The translations under genes and the position numbers were made by a program. Positions 1 through 7,342 of a stretch of 11,513 nucleotides of DNA are shown in pieces. Below the pieces are notes generated by a model. That model ran no database searches, was not told the origin of the DNA, and worked only from the letters and a program-made list of their open reading frames with translations. The stretch covers positions 1 to 11,513 of the forward strand of contig DATDCV010000078.1 of the NCBI GenBank assembly GCA_036524155.1. Reading direction: 5' to 3'. Every line of letters begins with the position of its first letter. The first letter of the stretch is position 1. The DNA is from DATDCV01 sp036524155 (GTDB lineage: Bacteria > Verrucomicrobiota > Verrucomicrobiia > Limisphaerales > UBA8199).

Positions 1-15
1 CATCGCGTAGCGATG
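1..15. repeat. Hairpin A, GTA loop
   Basis: catcgc-gta-gcgatg has 6 bp perfect arms around a GTA loop. Its exact reverse complement recurs at 212-226. It shares the core TCGCGTAGCGA with the hairpin at 139-155, read on the minus strand. Confidence 0.85.
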
Positions 16-27
16 CCAAGACGGTAG

Positions 28-47
28 CCGTGGATTTCAATCCACGG
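28..47. repeat. Hairpin B, ccgtggat/atccacgg
   Basis: ccgtggatttcaatccacgg is a 20 bp palindrome with 9 bp arms and a 2 nt centre. Together with the flanking ggtag it recurs inverted at 181-205, differing at one central base. The core GGATTTCAATCC matches the pattern GGAYTTCARTCC also found at 11467-11482. Confidence 0.85.
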
Positions 48-72
48 ACGCGCATGATTACACGTTTCGCCC

Positions 73-89
73 GCGTCACGTAGTGACGC
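73..89. repeat. Hairpin C, GTA loop
   Basis: gcgtcac-gta-gtgacgc has 7 bp perfect arms. Compared with the inverted copy at 139-155 it differs at two positions, and these form a compensated base pair (A-T in one, G-C in the other). Confidence 0.85.
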
Positions 90-138
90 CTAAATCCAAG
101 CCACACCCAGGCGCGCAACACCGAGGGGCGATGGTCGG

Positions 139-155
139 GCGTCGCTACGCGACGC
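139..155. repeat. Hairpin C', TAC loop
   Basis: gcgtcgc-tac-gcgacgc has 7 bp perfect arms. It is the inverted partner of the hairpin at 73-89, with one compensatory base-pair change. Read on the minus strand it has the GTA loop. Confidence 0.85.
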
Positions 156-180
156 ATTCGCAATGTTTGGCACACGTTCT

Positions 181-200
181 CCGTGGATTAAAATCCACGG
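181..200. repeat. Hairpin B', inverted copy of B
   Basis: ccgtggattaaaatccacgg is a palindrome with 9 bp arms and a 2 nt centre. With the adjoining ctacc it is the reverse complement of 23-47 except at one central position. Confidence 0.85.
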
Positions 201-211
201 CTACCATCTTC

Positions 212-226
212 CATCGCTACGCGATG
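212..226. repeat. Hairpin A', inverted copy of A
   Basis: catcgc-tac-gcgatg is the exact reverse complement of the hairpin at 1-15. It closes the right edge of the mirror array, about 25 bp before the terminator of the minus-strand gene. Confidence 0.85.
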
Positions 227-250
227 GTTCGCGTCGGCCTCCGCGGGGCG

Positions 251-282
251 AAAAAAAGAGCCGCGGTCGAAACCGCGGCTCT
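251..282 (-). terminator. Rho-independent terminator of the large secreted-protein gene
   Basis: Read on the minus strand, a perfect 10-11 bp GC-rich stem (arms 258-267 and 272-281, extendable by one A-T pair) closes a four-base loop and runs directly into seven T residues (251-257). It starts about 30 nt after the TAA stop at 312-314. Stem, loop and T-tract in this order make a textbook intrinsic terminator in the correct orientation for the upstream minus-strand gene. Confidence 0.92.
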
Positions 283-311
283 CGCGAAGAATTACTGACT
301 ATCAGGCCTTA

Positions 312-3300
312 TTACGGCCGGACGCGATAGAACGCTTTGGCTTGTGTCATCGGAACAGTTACCGGCGGAGTACTGACCATCGGAGTGAAGTTATTCCAGT
401 TGATCAAGTCTGCGCTCCACTGCAACTGAACCGTGCCCGGGAACGTCCAGTTAAGCACAAGGTCCGCGCCTTGCTGTGTTCCGGTGAAGACCACCGTGCC
501 CGGTCCGCCGACGATGTTACCGCCGGTGTAACTGCTGTTGTAGTTGTCCAACGACGCGTAATTGTACCACACCGGGTCTGTGGACACAGCCGTAGGATTA
601 TGGTGGGCGGTGGCGCACACACCGACAAACATCGCATCCGGCAACGCAGTCGGGTTGTTCGTGTTAGCGGTCACGGTTGTTTCCGCCGTTTTCCACCAAT
701 TTATGCCGTCGTTGCCGGCATATGAAGTGAGCACCTGTCCAACGCGTTTCAGACGCAGCCAGGCATTCGGGTACTGAGGGCGGTAAACCACGATCCGATT
801 AAACGGCTCTGGCCACCAGGTTGCAGTGCCAACGTTGGTGGAAGCGTAGCGATAACCGCATTCGACTTCATTTGCGCCATTGCCGTCGCTTAACATTGGA
901 ATATCCTTCGGATCGTTGACAACGGTCCAGTTCCGGCTACGTCCGGCTTCAGCGGTCGCCGAGGTGTAGTCATCGATCACCCCGTTGATGCCCTCGCGGG
1001 CCATCAGGCCGCACTTGGCCCACCGGTTGTTGAGGCCATATTGGGTCTGGCGCATGACGACGTCGAAGTCGTTGAGCTTGGTCTCGTACAGGAAGGTGAA
1101 GCCATCGGCGTTATCCCAGATGTCATGCCCCGTGGCGGCAATGGTCCAGGCATTGGTGCCTTCAAGCCATAACTTGCTCGGCAATAGCGGGTCAGTAATG
1201 CCCGCCGTGTCGGTTCCTGCACCAATATCCTTCCATGTCAAGTTCGCGGGAAACTCGTAGGCGGCGAAGTTGCTCACAGGGGGCAGAGCGACTCCCGACC
1301 AACTGCTAAGCCCTGTCACCGAAACGGTGACGGGCGGACTAATGAAGCTCACTTCCAACAGGATTCGACGATAATCCGGGCTGAACCATGCCACATTGTA
1401 GACCGTGGCACCGCCGGAAACAGTGTAGCTGGCGGGGTTGGTCGCCGTGAAGGGATCAATCGGCGCATTGAAGGTGAGACTGACGTAGGCTTTAAAGTCC
1501 CTGGGATTCTGGTACGCACCCGCCGCAATGAGCGCCGGGACGGTTGGATCGGCGGTGACCGTCAGAGTGGCGGTCGTGCTGTTGCTCCAGTAACGCGTGT
1601 TCGGGGCCAGACCGTAACCCAAGGCGCGCATCCGGCAATAAACCTGGGTGTTATTGTCGTTGGTTCGGAGACCGGTCAGCGTAAAGCTGGTGGCCGTAGC
1701 TCCGGGAACCTCCTGACCGTTCTTCACCCATTGGAAGAACACGTACTGGCCAGCCTGTTCATCCGCCTGACCGTTGACGGTTGTAGATCGGATAGAACCA
1801 ACAGGCAGCTTGGAATCACTGTCACCAAACGCGTAGAAGGTCGCCGAGCTGGCACCGCCAGCCGCAACCGGCGGCGGGTTGGTCGGTTCCAGTGTGAACC
1901 GGACCCAGTTGCACTTGGGCGCCAGCATCCCGATGACGGTGCCCGTCAAACGAGTGTCGGTGCCGTTGGCAGGGTCAGTTTCGCCGAGCAGCTTGAAGGT
2001 GGCTTCGAAGTTTCCGCCTCCGGTGCCCTGGCCGCCGTCGTCTTCAATGTAATACCGGGTCCCGCCCGTCAACGTAATAGTACGAGGCGCCGGGAGGACC
2101 GGGTTGAAATTACCCGCCGTTGCGTTCGTGTATTGGTCGGAGCGCTTTTGCCATATGTCACTGCCGCCATTACCGCTGCCATCGCCGCTTGAGGTCCACT
2201 GCCAGGGATTGCTCCACCCGGTTTCCATGGCGACCTGGACCTTGTTGACTGGGTTGGCGTCGGTGCTTAGGAACAAAGCGCTGTTGTCATCGGAGCACAC
2301 GAAGAACACGTAGGTGCCGTTACTGGGTGGTATGAACAGACCGGAGATTCTCCGGGTGTAGTTGACCATTTGGCCACTGCTCGGGTTATCGACGGCGGCT
2401 TCGAAAGCAGGTATGGCCGCGACGTAGTTGGGCGTGCCGAGAGTATTATCGCGGGCGCCTCCCCAGTTATTTGGCCCATTCCATCTTTCGTTTAACACGA
2501 AGCCAGGCTCGAACACAGCGCTCCGAACTGTCAGCGTCGCAACCGAACTGGTGATCGAAATGGTCGAACTGAGACCGTCGACCAGGGTGGGCAGTGTCGC
2601 GACCAGGCTATAGGTAGTTCCGTTTTGGGCGGGCGTGGCTTTGGAGATAGTGTACGAAGTACGAGTGGCACCCGAGATGTTGGCGCCGTTGAGTAGCCAC
2701 TGATAGTTTGGCCTGAACTCGCTGTCGCTCGTGGCCCGGGCATAAAAGGTCGCGTCAACGGCCTCGTCAACCGCGGTGTTGGTCGGCTGCGTGGTCCAGA
2801 TGAAGGACGCCGGGGTGATGGGCATCGGGAACGTCAGCATCACGAGGTTGTTATTCGGGGCCCCCAGGGTGCTGGGCTGGCCGTTGGCAGGACCAGCGGT
2901 ACCGGTCGGCAGCATCGTCAAGCTGCCATTATCGCCACCGCCGCCGTTATGCAATACCATTTCGACGTAATAACGGTTCGCGGCAAGAAGGTTAATGCCA
3001 CCGGCGAATGGCGGGGTCGGATTGGCATCGTTGGTCCACGTGTCGGAGCACTTCAGTGCAATGGCCCCTGCGCCGCCGCCACCGGCATTGGTCCAGTTAT
3101 TGAAACCGCTCCACTGCGGCTCCTGGCAGATGATCCGTTTGTTGGCGGGATTTGCGTCGGTACTGAGAAAGACATCCGTGTCATCGTCGGACGCCACGTA
3201 GAACGTGTAATTTCCATCAGCGGGAGGCAGGATCCAGGCGGAGTACCGGCGGCTGGTGTTGTCGCCGTAGCCGCCGCCGTCCTCGAACGTCGGTTTCCAG

Positions 3301-4427
3301 ACGAGCTTGCCCGCGGCGCTGACTGTGCCGGTGTCGCCCGTGCCAGTGTTGTTGGCTTCCACATCACCCCGGCTTCTGCCGGCAAAGATTTCGACCTTGA
3401 CGCCGTTGGTGTAGGCCACGCTGTCATTGGCGACGGTGAGGATGCCAACTGAACTGGTGACCGTAATGCTCGGATAGCCCTCAGGCCACGAGACGCACTT
3501 GAATTGCGCGTTGTTGTCGGCCGCCGTAGCCAGAAACGTGTGCGCGGTGCGAGTCATCCCGGGTATGAGGTTGCCATCCCTATACCACTGGTATTGGGGG
3601 GTGAATTGCGTCGGAACCGCGTTGTTCGTAGCCTGGAAGGAAAAAGATGCCTCACTGCCCAAGTGCGTGTTGAGGCTGGCGACATCGCGCGAGATGCCCG
3701 AAGCCGTCGGCGGTGACCAGGCAGGTCCTGCGGAACTAACAACGGGAGCGTTGAAGTTGACGGTTGTGTTGTTGACCGTGGTGTTGTTGTTATCATGCGC
3801 CGTTACGGCCACACCAAGGGTTAGAACGTTCGGCCAGGCCGCGCCAAATCCGTTCACAGCCGCAGTCACATCGATTGTCTGGAGCGTGTCCCACACGGTA
3901 CCATCAGCACTGCTGAGTACCGTGAACGTTTGGTTGGTACGCGTGAGCCTCAACCATTGAGGGGGCTTAGTGGCAAACCCCGTGCCACCGACGTTGTTGG
4001 CGGCGGCGCTGCGAGCGGGGCGGTACTGCGCACCGGTGCCGGTGCCTTGGCCGGGAGCCGACATGGCCGCGATGAACGCGTCACTGCCTTGAACCCCAGC
4101 CGCCGGGTCCGACCAGCGGACCATCATTTCCGCTTTCGCCCAAACAGCGTCAACGAAAGCACTCGAATTGATGAGGCTGTTCACATAGACCTTGGCATCA
4201 AAATCGCCCTGGACCCACGTGTAGTAGAAATAGCCGTTATCGGAGGCATTCCAAATATCGTTGCCGCCCGCCACGACGGTCAGGGTGTTATCGGTATTTG
4301 TGACAATGGAACCTTGGAAGGCGGGGTTTCCCAATTGTGTGCCCAGCCACACTTGCGCGTTGGCGGTTATACCGACGGCCAGCAGCGCCAACAATGCCGA
4401 CAGTCTTAGGACGAGTTTTGGTTTCAT
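312..4427 (-). CDS. Secreted multidomain protein: two ConA-like, two PA14 and several Ig-like domains
   Basis: This 1371-residue protein is probably exported and binds surface glycans or is adhesive; no catalytic motif is evident. A clear Sec signal peptide (residues 1-24: KPK n-region, Leu/Ala core, ANA before Q25) fixes the ATG start. Approximate order: ConA/laminin-G-like (DUF1349-type) 25-226; Ig-like 232-332 with QWYRDG; PA14-like 338-535; Ig-like 538-634 with QWLLNG; PA14-like 636-840; Ig-like 842-957 with QWVKNG; SbsA-type Ig-like 958-1058; second ConA-like 1062-1300; C-terminal module 1312-1371 with LQWSADLINW and ending FYRVRP. Each PA14 unit has an Asp-rich loop (SDDDTDVFLSTDANP at 413; SDDNSALFLSTDANP at 712), like the metal-binding acidic motif of PA14 lectins. 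The two ConA-like domains share GxDIW, DFD and WLRLxR motifs. No LPXTG or C-terminal membrane anchor is seen. The 12 bases before ATG lack a Shine-Dalgarno sequence. It is transcribed alone and ends at a strong terminator. Domain names come from motif recognition; the glycan-binding role is inferred. Confidence 0.95.
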   Translation of the reverse strand: MKPKLVLRLSALLALLAVGITANAQVWLGTQLGNPAFQGSIVTNTDNTLTVVAGGNDIWNASDNGYFYYTWVQGDFDAKVYVNSLINSSAFVDAVWAKAEMMVRWSDPAAGVQGSDAFIAAMSAPGQGTGTGAQYRPARSAAANNVGGTGFATKPPQWLRLTRTNQTFTVLSSADGTVWDTLQTIDVTAAVNGFGAAWPNVLTLGVAVTAHDNNNTTVNNTTVNFNAPVVSSAGPAWSPPTASGISRDVASLNTHLGSEASFSFQATNNAVPTQFTPQYQWYRDGNLIPGMTRTAHTFLATAADNNAQFKCVSWPEGYPSITVTSSVGILTVANDSVAYTNGVKVEIFAGRSRGDVEANNTGTGDTGTVSAAGKLVWKPTFEDGGGYGDNTSRRYSAWILPPADGNYTFYVASDDDTDVFLSTDANPANKRIICQEPQWSGFNNWTNAGGGGAGAIALKCSDTWTNDANPTPPFAGGINLLAANRYYVEMVLHNGGGGDNGSLTMLPTGTAGPANGQPSTLGAPNNNLVMLTFPMPITPASFIWTTQPTNTAVDEAVDATFYARATSDSEFRPNYQWLLNGANISGATRTSYTISKATPAQNGTTYSLVATLPTLVDGLSSTISITSSVATLTVRSAVFEPGFVLNERWNGPNNWGGARDNTLGTPNYVAAIPAFEAAVDNPSSGQMVNYTRRISGLFIPPSNGTYVFFVCSDDNSALFLSTDANPVNKVQVAMETGWSNPWQWTSSGDGSGNGGSDIWQKRSDQYTNATAGNFNPVLPAPRTITLTGGTRYYIEDDGGQGTGGGNFEATFKLLGETDPANGTDTRLTGTVIGMLAPKCNWVRFTLEPTNPPPVAAGGASSATFYAFGDSDSKLPVGSIRSTTVNGQADEQAGQYVFFQWVKNGQEVPGATATSFTLTGLRTNDNNTQVYCRMRALGYGLAPNTRYWSNSTTATLTVTADPTVPALIAAGAYQNPRDFKAYVSLTFNAPIDPFTATNPASYTVSGGATVYNVAWFSPDYRRILLEVSFISPPVTVSVTGLSSWSGVALPPVSNFAAYEFPANLTWKDIGAGTDTAGITDPLLPSKLWLEGTNAWTIAATGHDIWDNADGFTFLYETKLNDFDVVMRQTQYGLNNRWAKCGLMAREGINGVIDDYTSATAEAGRSRNWTVVNDPKDIPMLSDGNGANEVECGYRYASTNVGTATWWPEPFNRIVVYRPQYPNAWLRLKRVGQVLTSYAGNDGINWWKTAETTVTANTNNPTALPDAMFVGVCATAHHNPTAVSTDPVWYNYASLDNYNSSYTGGNIVGGPGTVVFTGTQQGADLVLNWTFPGTVQLQWSADLINWNNFTPMVSTPPVTVPMTQAKAFYRVRP
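3759..3788 (-). repeat. 15-bp in-frame tandem duplication
   Basis: Two adjacent 15 bp units (3759-3773 and 3774-3788) match at 13 of 15 positions. They encode NNTTV-NNTTV at about residues 214-223 of the secreted protein, in the strand or linker that closes the first ConA-like domain. It appears to be a small slippage duplication that keeps the frame. Confidence 0.7.
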
Positions 4428-4825
4428 GGGGTGCGGTTTGTTCGCAGGTTTATTCTCTCTGTTTAGTTTGTTGCTTACAGCGAGTTGTGTCTGTGCGCCC
4501 TTTGGGCCTCCGGACCGCAGCCGCGCCTACACACTGAACGGCAGCATATGGGCACGACACCTTCCGGCCTTCCAGACGCTCTGTGATAACCACAGCAGAT
4601 TCCGCAAGAGTTGACAAGCAAAAAAAACGAGTTTTGAAGATTTTATGGAATCTGATTCAGCCAAAAAAGAATGTGATACCAGCTTCGTTTGACTGACAAA
4701 CCGCTCGTCGGTGAACCGCCGTGGCGAGACGTTGCCGCGGGTCGCATCACTACTGGTCAGTTTTGCCGCCTGCCAGGAATTCTCATTTACGACTTTTTCG
4801 GTCTCGGGGGGTCGGCTAGAATGGG
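4428..4825. other. Gene-free divergent intergenic region
   Basis: About 400 bp separate the two divergently transcribed start codons. Open frames here lack recognisable domains and start in the flanks, so I call no gene. The middle (about 4605-4690) is markedly richer in A/T than its surroundings and holds the promoter candidates. A short inverted repeat, gtttg-actga-caaac, lies at 4687-4701 and is too short to call an operator with confidence. Promoters for both directions must lie here or just inside it. Confidence 0.8.
4611..4668. promoter_or_regulatory. A/T-rich candidate promoter zone between divergent genes
   Basis: On the plus strand, a perfect -35 consensus TTGACA sits at 4611-4616. 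With a 15-19 bp spacer the best -10 hexamers match only about half of TATAAT, for example tttgaa at 4633-4638. On the minus strand, TAAAAT (4640-4645) is a one-mismatch -10, but its -35 at 17 bp is only a T-run (4663-4668). A/T-tracts at 4620-4627, 4632-4635, 4641-4644 and 4663-4668 fall at roughly helical spacing, suggesting bent DNA. The zone is the likeliest promoter area for one or both genes; the exact start sites are not determined by sequence. Confidence 0.35.
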
Positions 4826-7324
4826 GTGGTGAAGCCAACGCGCACCAGGTCGCCTGCTGCTGGAATGGCCGAAGATCGGACGGCGGGCGGCACATCAAAG
4901 GGGAGCGCACCGAGCAGTTGCCTCGACCGGCGGCGGCAGTGGTGGTTTCGCCTGGTGGCATTGCTCTTGCCTGTGTCGTTGGTGATTCTGGCGGAGATTG
5001 TGCTGCGCCTCGCCGGATTTGGCTATCCCACCTCTTTTTTCCTCGAGACGGTGAAGGATGGGCGGCGGGAGTTGATCGAGAATCCGAGGTTTGGGTGGCG
5101 GTTCTTTCCGGCCAGGCTCGCGCGCACTCCCCAGCCTTTGTCGCTCGCCGCGACGAAGCCGGCTGGGAGCGTGAGGATTTTTGTCTTTGGGGAATCAGCA
5201 GCGATGGGCGACCCGGCGCCGGCGTTCGGTTTTGGGCGGCAACTGGAGGTAATGCTGCAGGCGAGACATCCAGAAAGAACCGTCGAGGTCATCAATGTTG
5301 CCATGACGGCGATCAACTCGCATGTGATGCGCGAGATCGCCCGGGATTGCGCGGGGCTGGGAGGCGACTGCTGGATTGTGTATGCCGGCAACAACGAGGT
5401 GATTGGCCCCTACGGTGCGGGAACCGTGTTTGGTCGGCAGGCGCCGCCGATGATGGCGGTGCGCCTGGCTTTGACGCTCAAACGGACCTGCCTGGGCCAA
5501 TGGATCGGTGGCCTGCGCCGGCAGCCAAATCTGCCCGAACGCTGGGAGGGGATGGAGCTGTTTCTGAATCAGCATGTTTCATTAGGTGACCCCCGCCTGG
5601 AGCGGGTGTATCAGAACTTCAGCGCGAACCTCGAGGCGGTCATTGATCGCGGCCGGTCCTCGGGGGCAAAGGTGATAGTCGCCACTGTGCCGGTGAACCT
5701 CAAGGACTCGCCCCCATTCGGGTCAAAGCACCGTGCGGGCCTAAACCCGGAACGCGTCCGTGCCTGGGACACAGAATTTGTGGCGGGATGCGACGCCGAA
5801 CAGCAAGGCCGGACCGCCGATGCGCTGTCGGCCTATCAGCGGGCGGCGCAAATTGACCCGGATTACGCCGAGCTGGTTTTTCGCCGGGCGACTTGCGAAC
5901 TGGCGCAAGGGGATCCCGCCGCCGCCGGAAAAGACTTCGTGCGCGCACGCGACCTGGACACGTTGCGGTTTCGCGCGGATACCGAGCTGAACAGGGTGAT
6001 CCGCGAGGTCGCAAAGGCGAAGAAGCTCCGGGCCGTTGACACGGGAGTGGAATTGGCGGCCGGCACCGCAACCGGTGTTCCAGGCGAGGAACTCTTCTAC
6101 GACCATGTGCACCTGAATTTTCACGGGAATTACGTGGTCGCACACCTGCTCGCATCCGAAATCGAGCGCGAGGTATTCGGCTCAGCGGGGAAAGTGGCGT
6201 CGGAGATACTCAAGGAGGACGAGGTCGCGAAACGATTGGCGTTTACGGATTATGAGCGCCGGCTGGTCATTGAGGAGATCCGTGCGCGGTTGCAGCAACC
6301 GCCGTTTTCGGCGCAGAGGAATTTCAAGGACCGGGACGAACGCTGGCGGCAGGTCCTGGAGGGCCTGGCGGCCGGTGCGAAGGATTGTCTGCCGCAATAT
6401 GCCGAGGCGCTGGCGTCGCGCACCAATGACTGGACGCTGCACGCTAATTACGCCCGCGCCCTCGAGGCCGCTGGTCACGGGCAAGCCGCGGCGCTCGAGT
6501 GGCAACAAGTCGTCCGGCTCATGCCGCATGAGCCCGACGGATGGTTCCAGTTGGGGAATCTCGCGCTGAACGGGCGCAACTTCTCCGAAGCCCAACGGTT
6601 GTTGCGGGAAGCCCTCAGGCGAAACCCACGCTCGACTGAAGCGCTGAATGGCCTTGGCTTGGCCGCCTCCGGGCTGGGCCAAAACTCGGAGGCCAAAGAT
6701 TACCTTAAAGCAGCGTTGAAAGTTGACCCTCGATTCTCATCAGCCCGCATCAACCTGGCGGTTCTCCTGGGAAACGCCGGCGAGGCGGCCGCGGCCGCGG
6801 CCGAATACCGGACGGTGCTGGCCGGAGAAAGCAACAATGTCGCGGCCCGCATCAACCTGGCCCGCCTGCTCTCGGCGGAGGGGAAAAGTGCCGAAGCCAT
6901 CTCGCTGCTAAAACGGGCGGTCGAGCTCAAACCGGATCAGCCGGTAGCCCAATACGATTTGGGCAATGCGCTTTCGGCGCAGCAGCAATACGGGGAAGCG
7001 ATTCTTCATTACCTGGCCGCGGTCAAGGCGCGGCCGGAATTCGTCGAAGCCCGCTACAACCTGGCTTTGGAAATGGCGCGCGCGGGCAGGATGAAAGAGG
7101 CCCTGGTTCATTTCGCGGAAGTGGTGCGGCTGAGGCCCGAGTTCGCCGATGCCCATTTCAATTACGGCGTCGCCCTGGCCCGGCAGAAACGCTATGGCGA
7201 GGCCGTCCGTGAATTCAGGGAAACCCTTCGGATTAACCCGCAGCATGCCGCCGCCGGCGGCGCCCTGCAGCGGGCGCTGATGCTGGAGGACCAAAGCAAA
7301 ACCCGAAGCGAGAACGGAAACTGA
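4826..7324 (+). CDS. Membrane-anchored SGNH-hydrolase-like protein with TPR repeats
   Basis: This is an 832-residue predicted membrane protein whose enzyme domain should face the periplasm or exterior. Residues 36-38 are RRR, followed by one membrane segment (about 41-63). An SGNH/GDSL-type domain spans about 115-450: block I GESAAMG (Ser124), block II-like NVAMTAINS (157-165), block III GNNE (Asn190), a TVPVNLKDSPPF stretch (287-298) and block V DHVH (Asp426, His429). The catalytic set is therefore complete, which suggests an esterase or acyltransferase; the substrate is unknown. Two TPR-like units (317-380) are inserted between blocks III and V. Eight TPRs follow at exact 34-residue spacing (about 537-808), forming a protein-docking superhelix. 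The start is uncertain: an in-frame stop at 4817-4819 leaves GTG at 4826, GTG at 4829 or ATG at 4865 (819 residues), and none has a strong ribosome binding site. All three keep the anchor and enzyme. The next gene starts 18 nt downstream, so the two form an operon. The esterase activity is inferred from motifs. Confidence 0.93.
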   Translation: MVKPTRTRSPAAGMAEDRTAGGTSKGSAPSSCLDRRRQWWFRLVALLLPVSLVILAEIVLRLAGFGYPTSFFLETVKDGRRELIENPRFGWRFFPARLARTPQPLSLAATKPAGSVRIFVFGESAAMGDPAPAFGFGRQLEVMLQARHPERTVEVINVAMTAINSHVMREIARDCAGLGGDCWIVYAGNNEVIGPYGAGTVFGRQAPPMMAVRLALTLKRTCLGQWIGGLRRQPNLPERWEGMELFLNQHVSLGDPRLERVYQNFSANLEAVIDRGRSSGAKVIVATVPVNLKDSPPFGSKHRAGLNPERVRAWDTEFVAGCDAEQQGRTADALSAYQRAAQIDPDYAELVFRRATCELAQGDPAAAGKDFVRARDLDTLRFRADTELNRVIREVAKAKKLRAVDTGVELAAGTATGVPGEELFYDHVHLNFHGNYVVAHLLASEIEREVFGSAGKVASEILKEDEVAKRLAFTDYERRLVIEEIRARLQQPPFSAQRNFKDRDERWRQVLEGLAAGAKDCLPQYAEALASRTNDWTLHANYARALEAAGHGQAAALEWQQVVRLMPHEPDGWFQLGNLALNGRNFSEAQRLLREALRRNPRSTEALNGLGLAASGLGQNSEAKDYLKAALKVDPRFSSARINLAVLLGNAGEAAAAAAEYRTVLAGESNNVAARINLARLLSAEGKSAEAISLLKRAVELKPDQPVAQYDLGNALSAQQQYGEAILHYLAAVKARPEFVEARYNLALEMARAGRMKEALVHFAEVVRLRPEFADAHFNYGVALARQKRYGEAVREFRETLRINPQHAAAGGALQRALMLEDQSKTRSENGN

Positions 7325-7342
7325 AGCGCCGCCCCAACCGCC

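Larger units (their letters stand above)
1..226. repeat. Mirror-symmetric array of six palindromes (A-B-C / C'-B'-A')
   Basis: Six perfect or near-perfect hairpins occur in the order A (1-15), B (28-47), C (73-89), C' (139-155), B' (181-200), A' (212-226). The right half is an inverted copy of the left. Positions 1-47 align with the reverse complement of 181-226 at roughly 43 of 47 positions. The gaps mirror each other: 12 and 11 nt between A and B, 25 and 25 nt between B and C, with a 49 nt centre. Sequence between B and C is not clearly conserved, so the palindromes themselves are what is kept. The array starts at the window edge and may extend further left. It resembles REP/REPIN-type or miniature mobile intergenic repeats. 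No transposase or RAYT gene lies in this window, so mobility is only an inference. I see no credible gene in this stretch. Confidence 0.85.

Noticed and set aside
1..226. CRISPR-like repeat-spacer array
   Set aside because: The repeats are of three kinds, alternate in orientation, have unequal spacing and are self-palindromic. There are no cas genes and no constant direct repeat.
83..298. Small plus-strand frame across the hairpin array
   Set aside because: It reads through four palindromes and the terminator, so its apparent coding comes from repeat sequence.
4527..4961. Minus-strand open frame of 144 codons in the divergent region
   Set aside because: It runs from inside the next gene into the intergenic DNA, with no domain, no signal peptide and mixed composition.
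4711..5589. Plus-strand open frame overlapping the start of the TPR-SGNH gene in another frame
   Set aside because: Most of it overlaps the membrane segment and SGNH blocks of the real gene. Its product has no domain, and its intergenic part shows no coding character.
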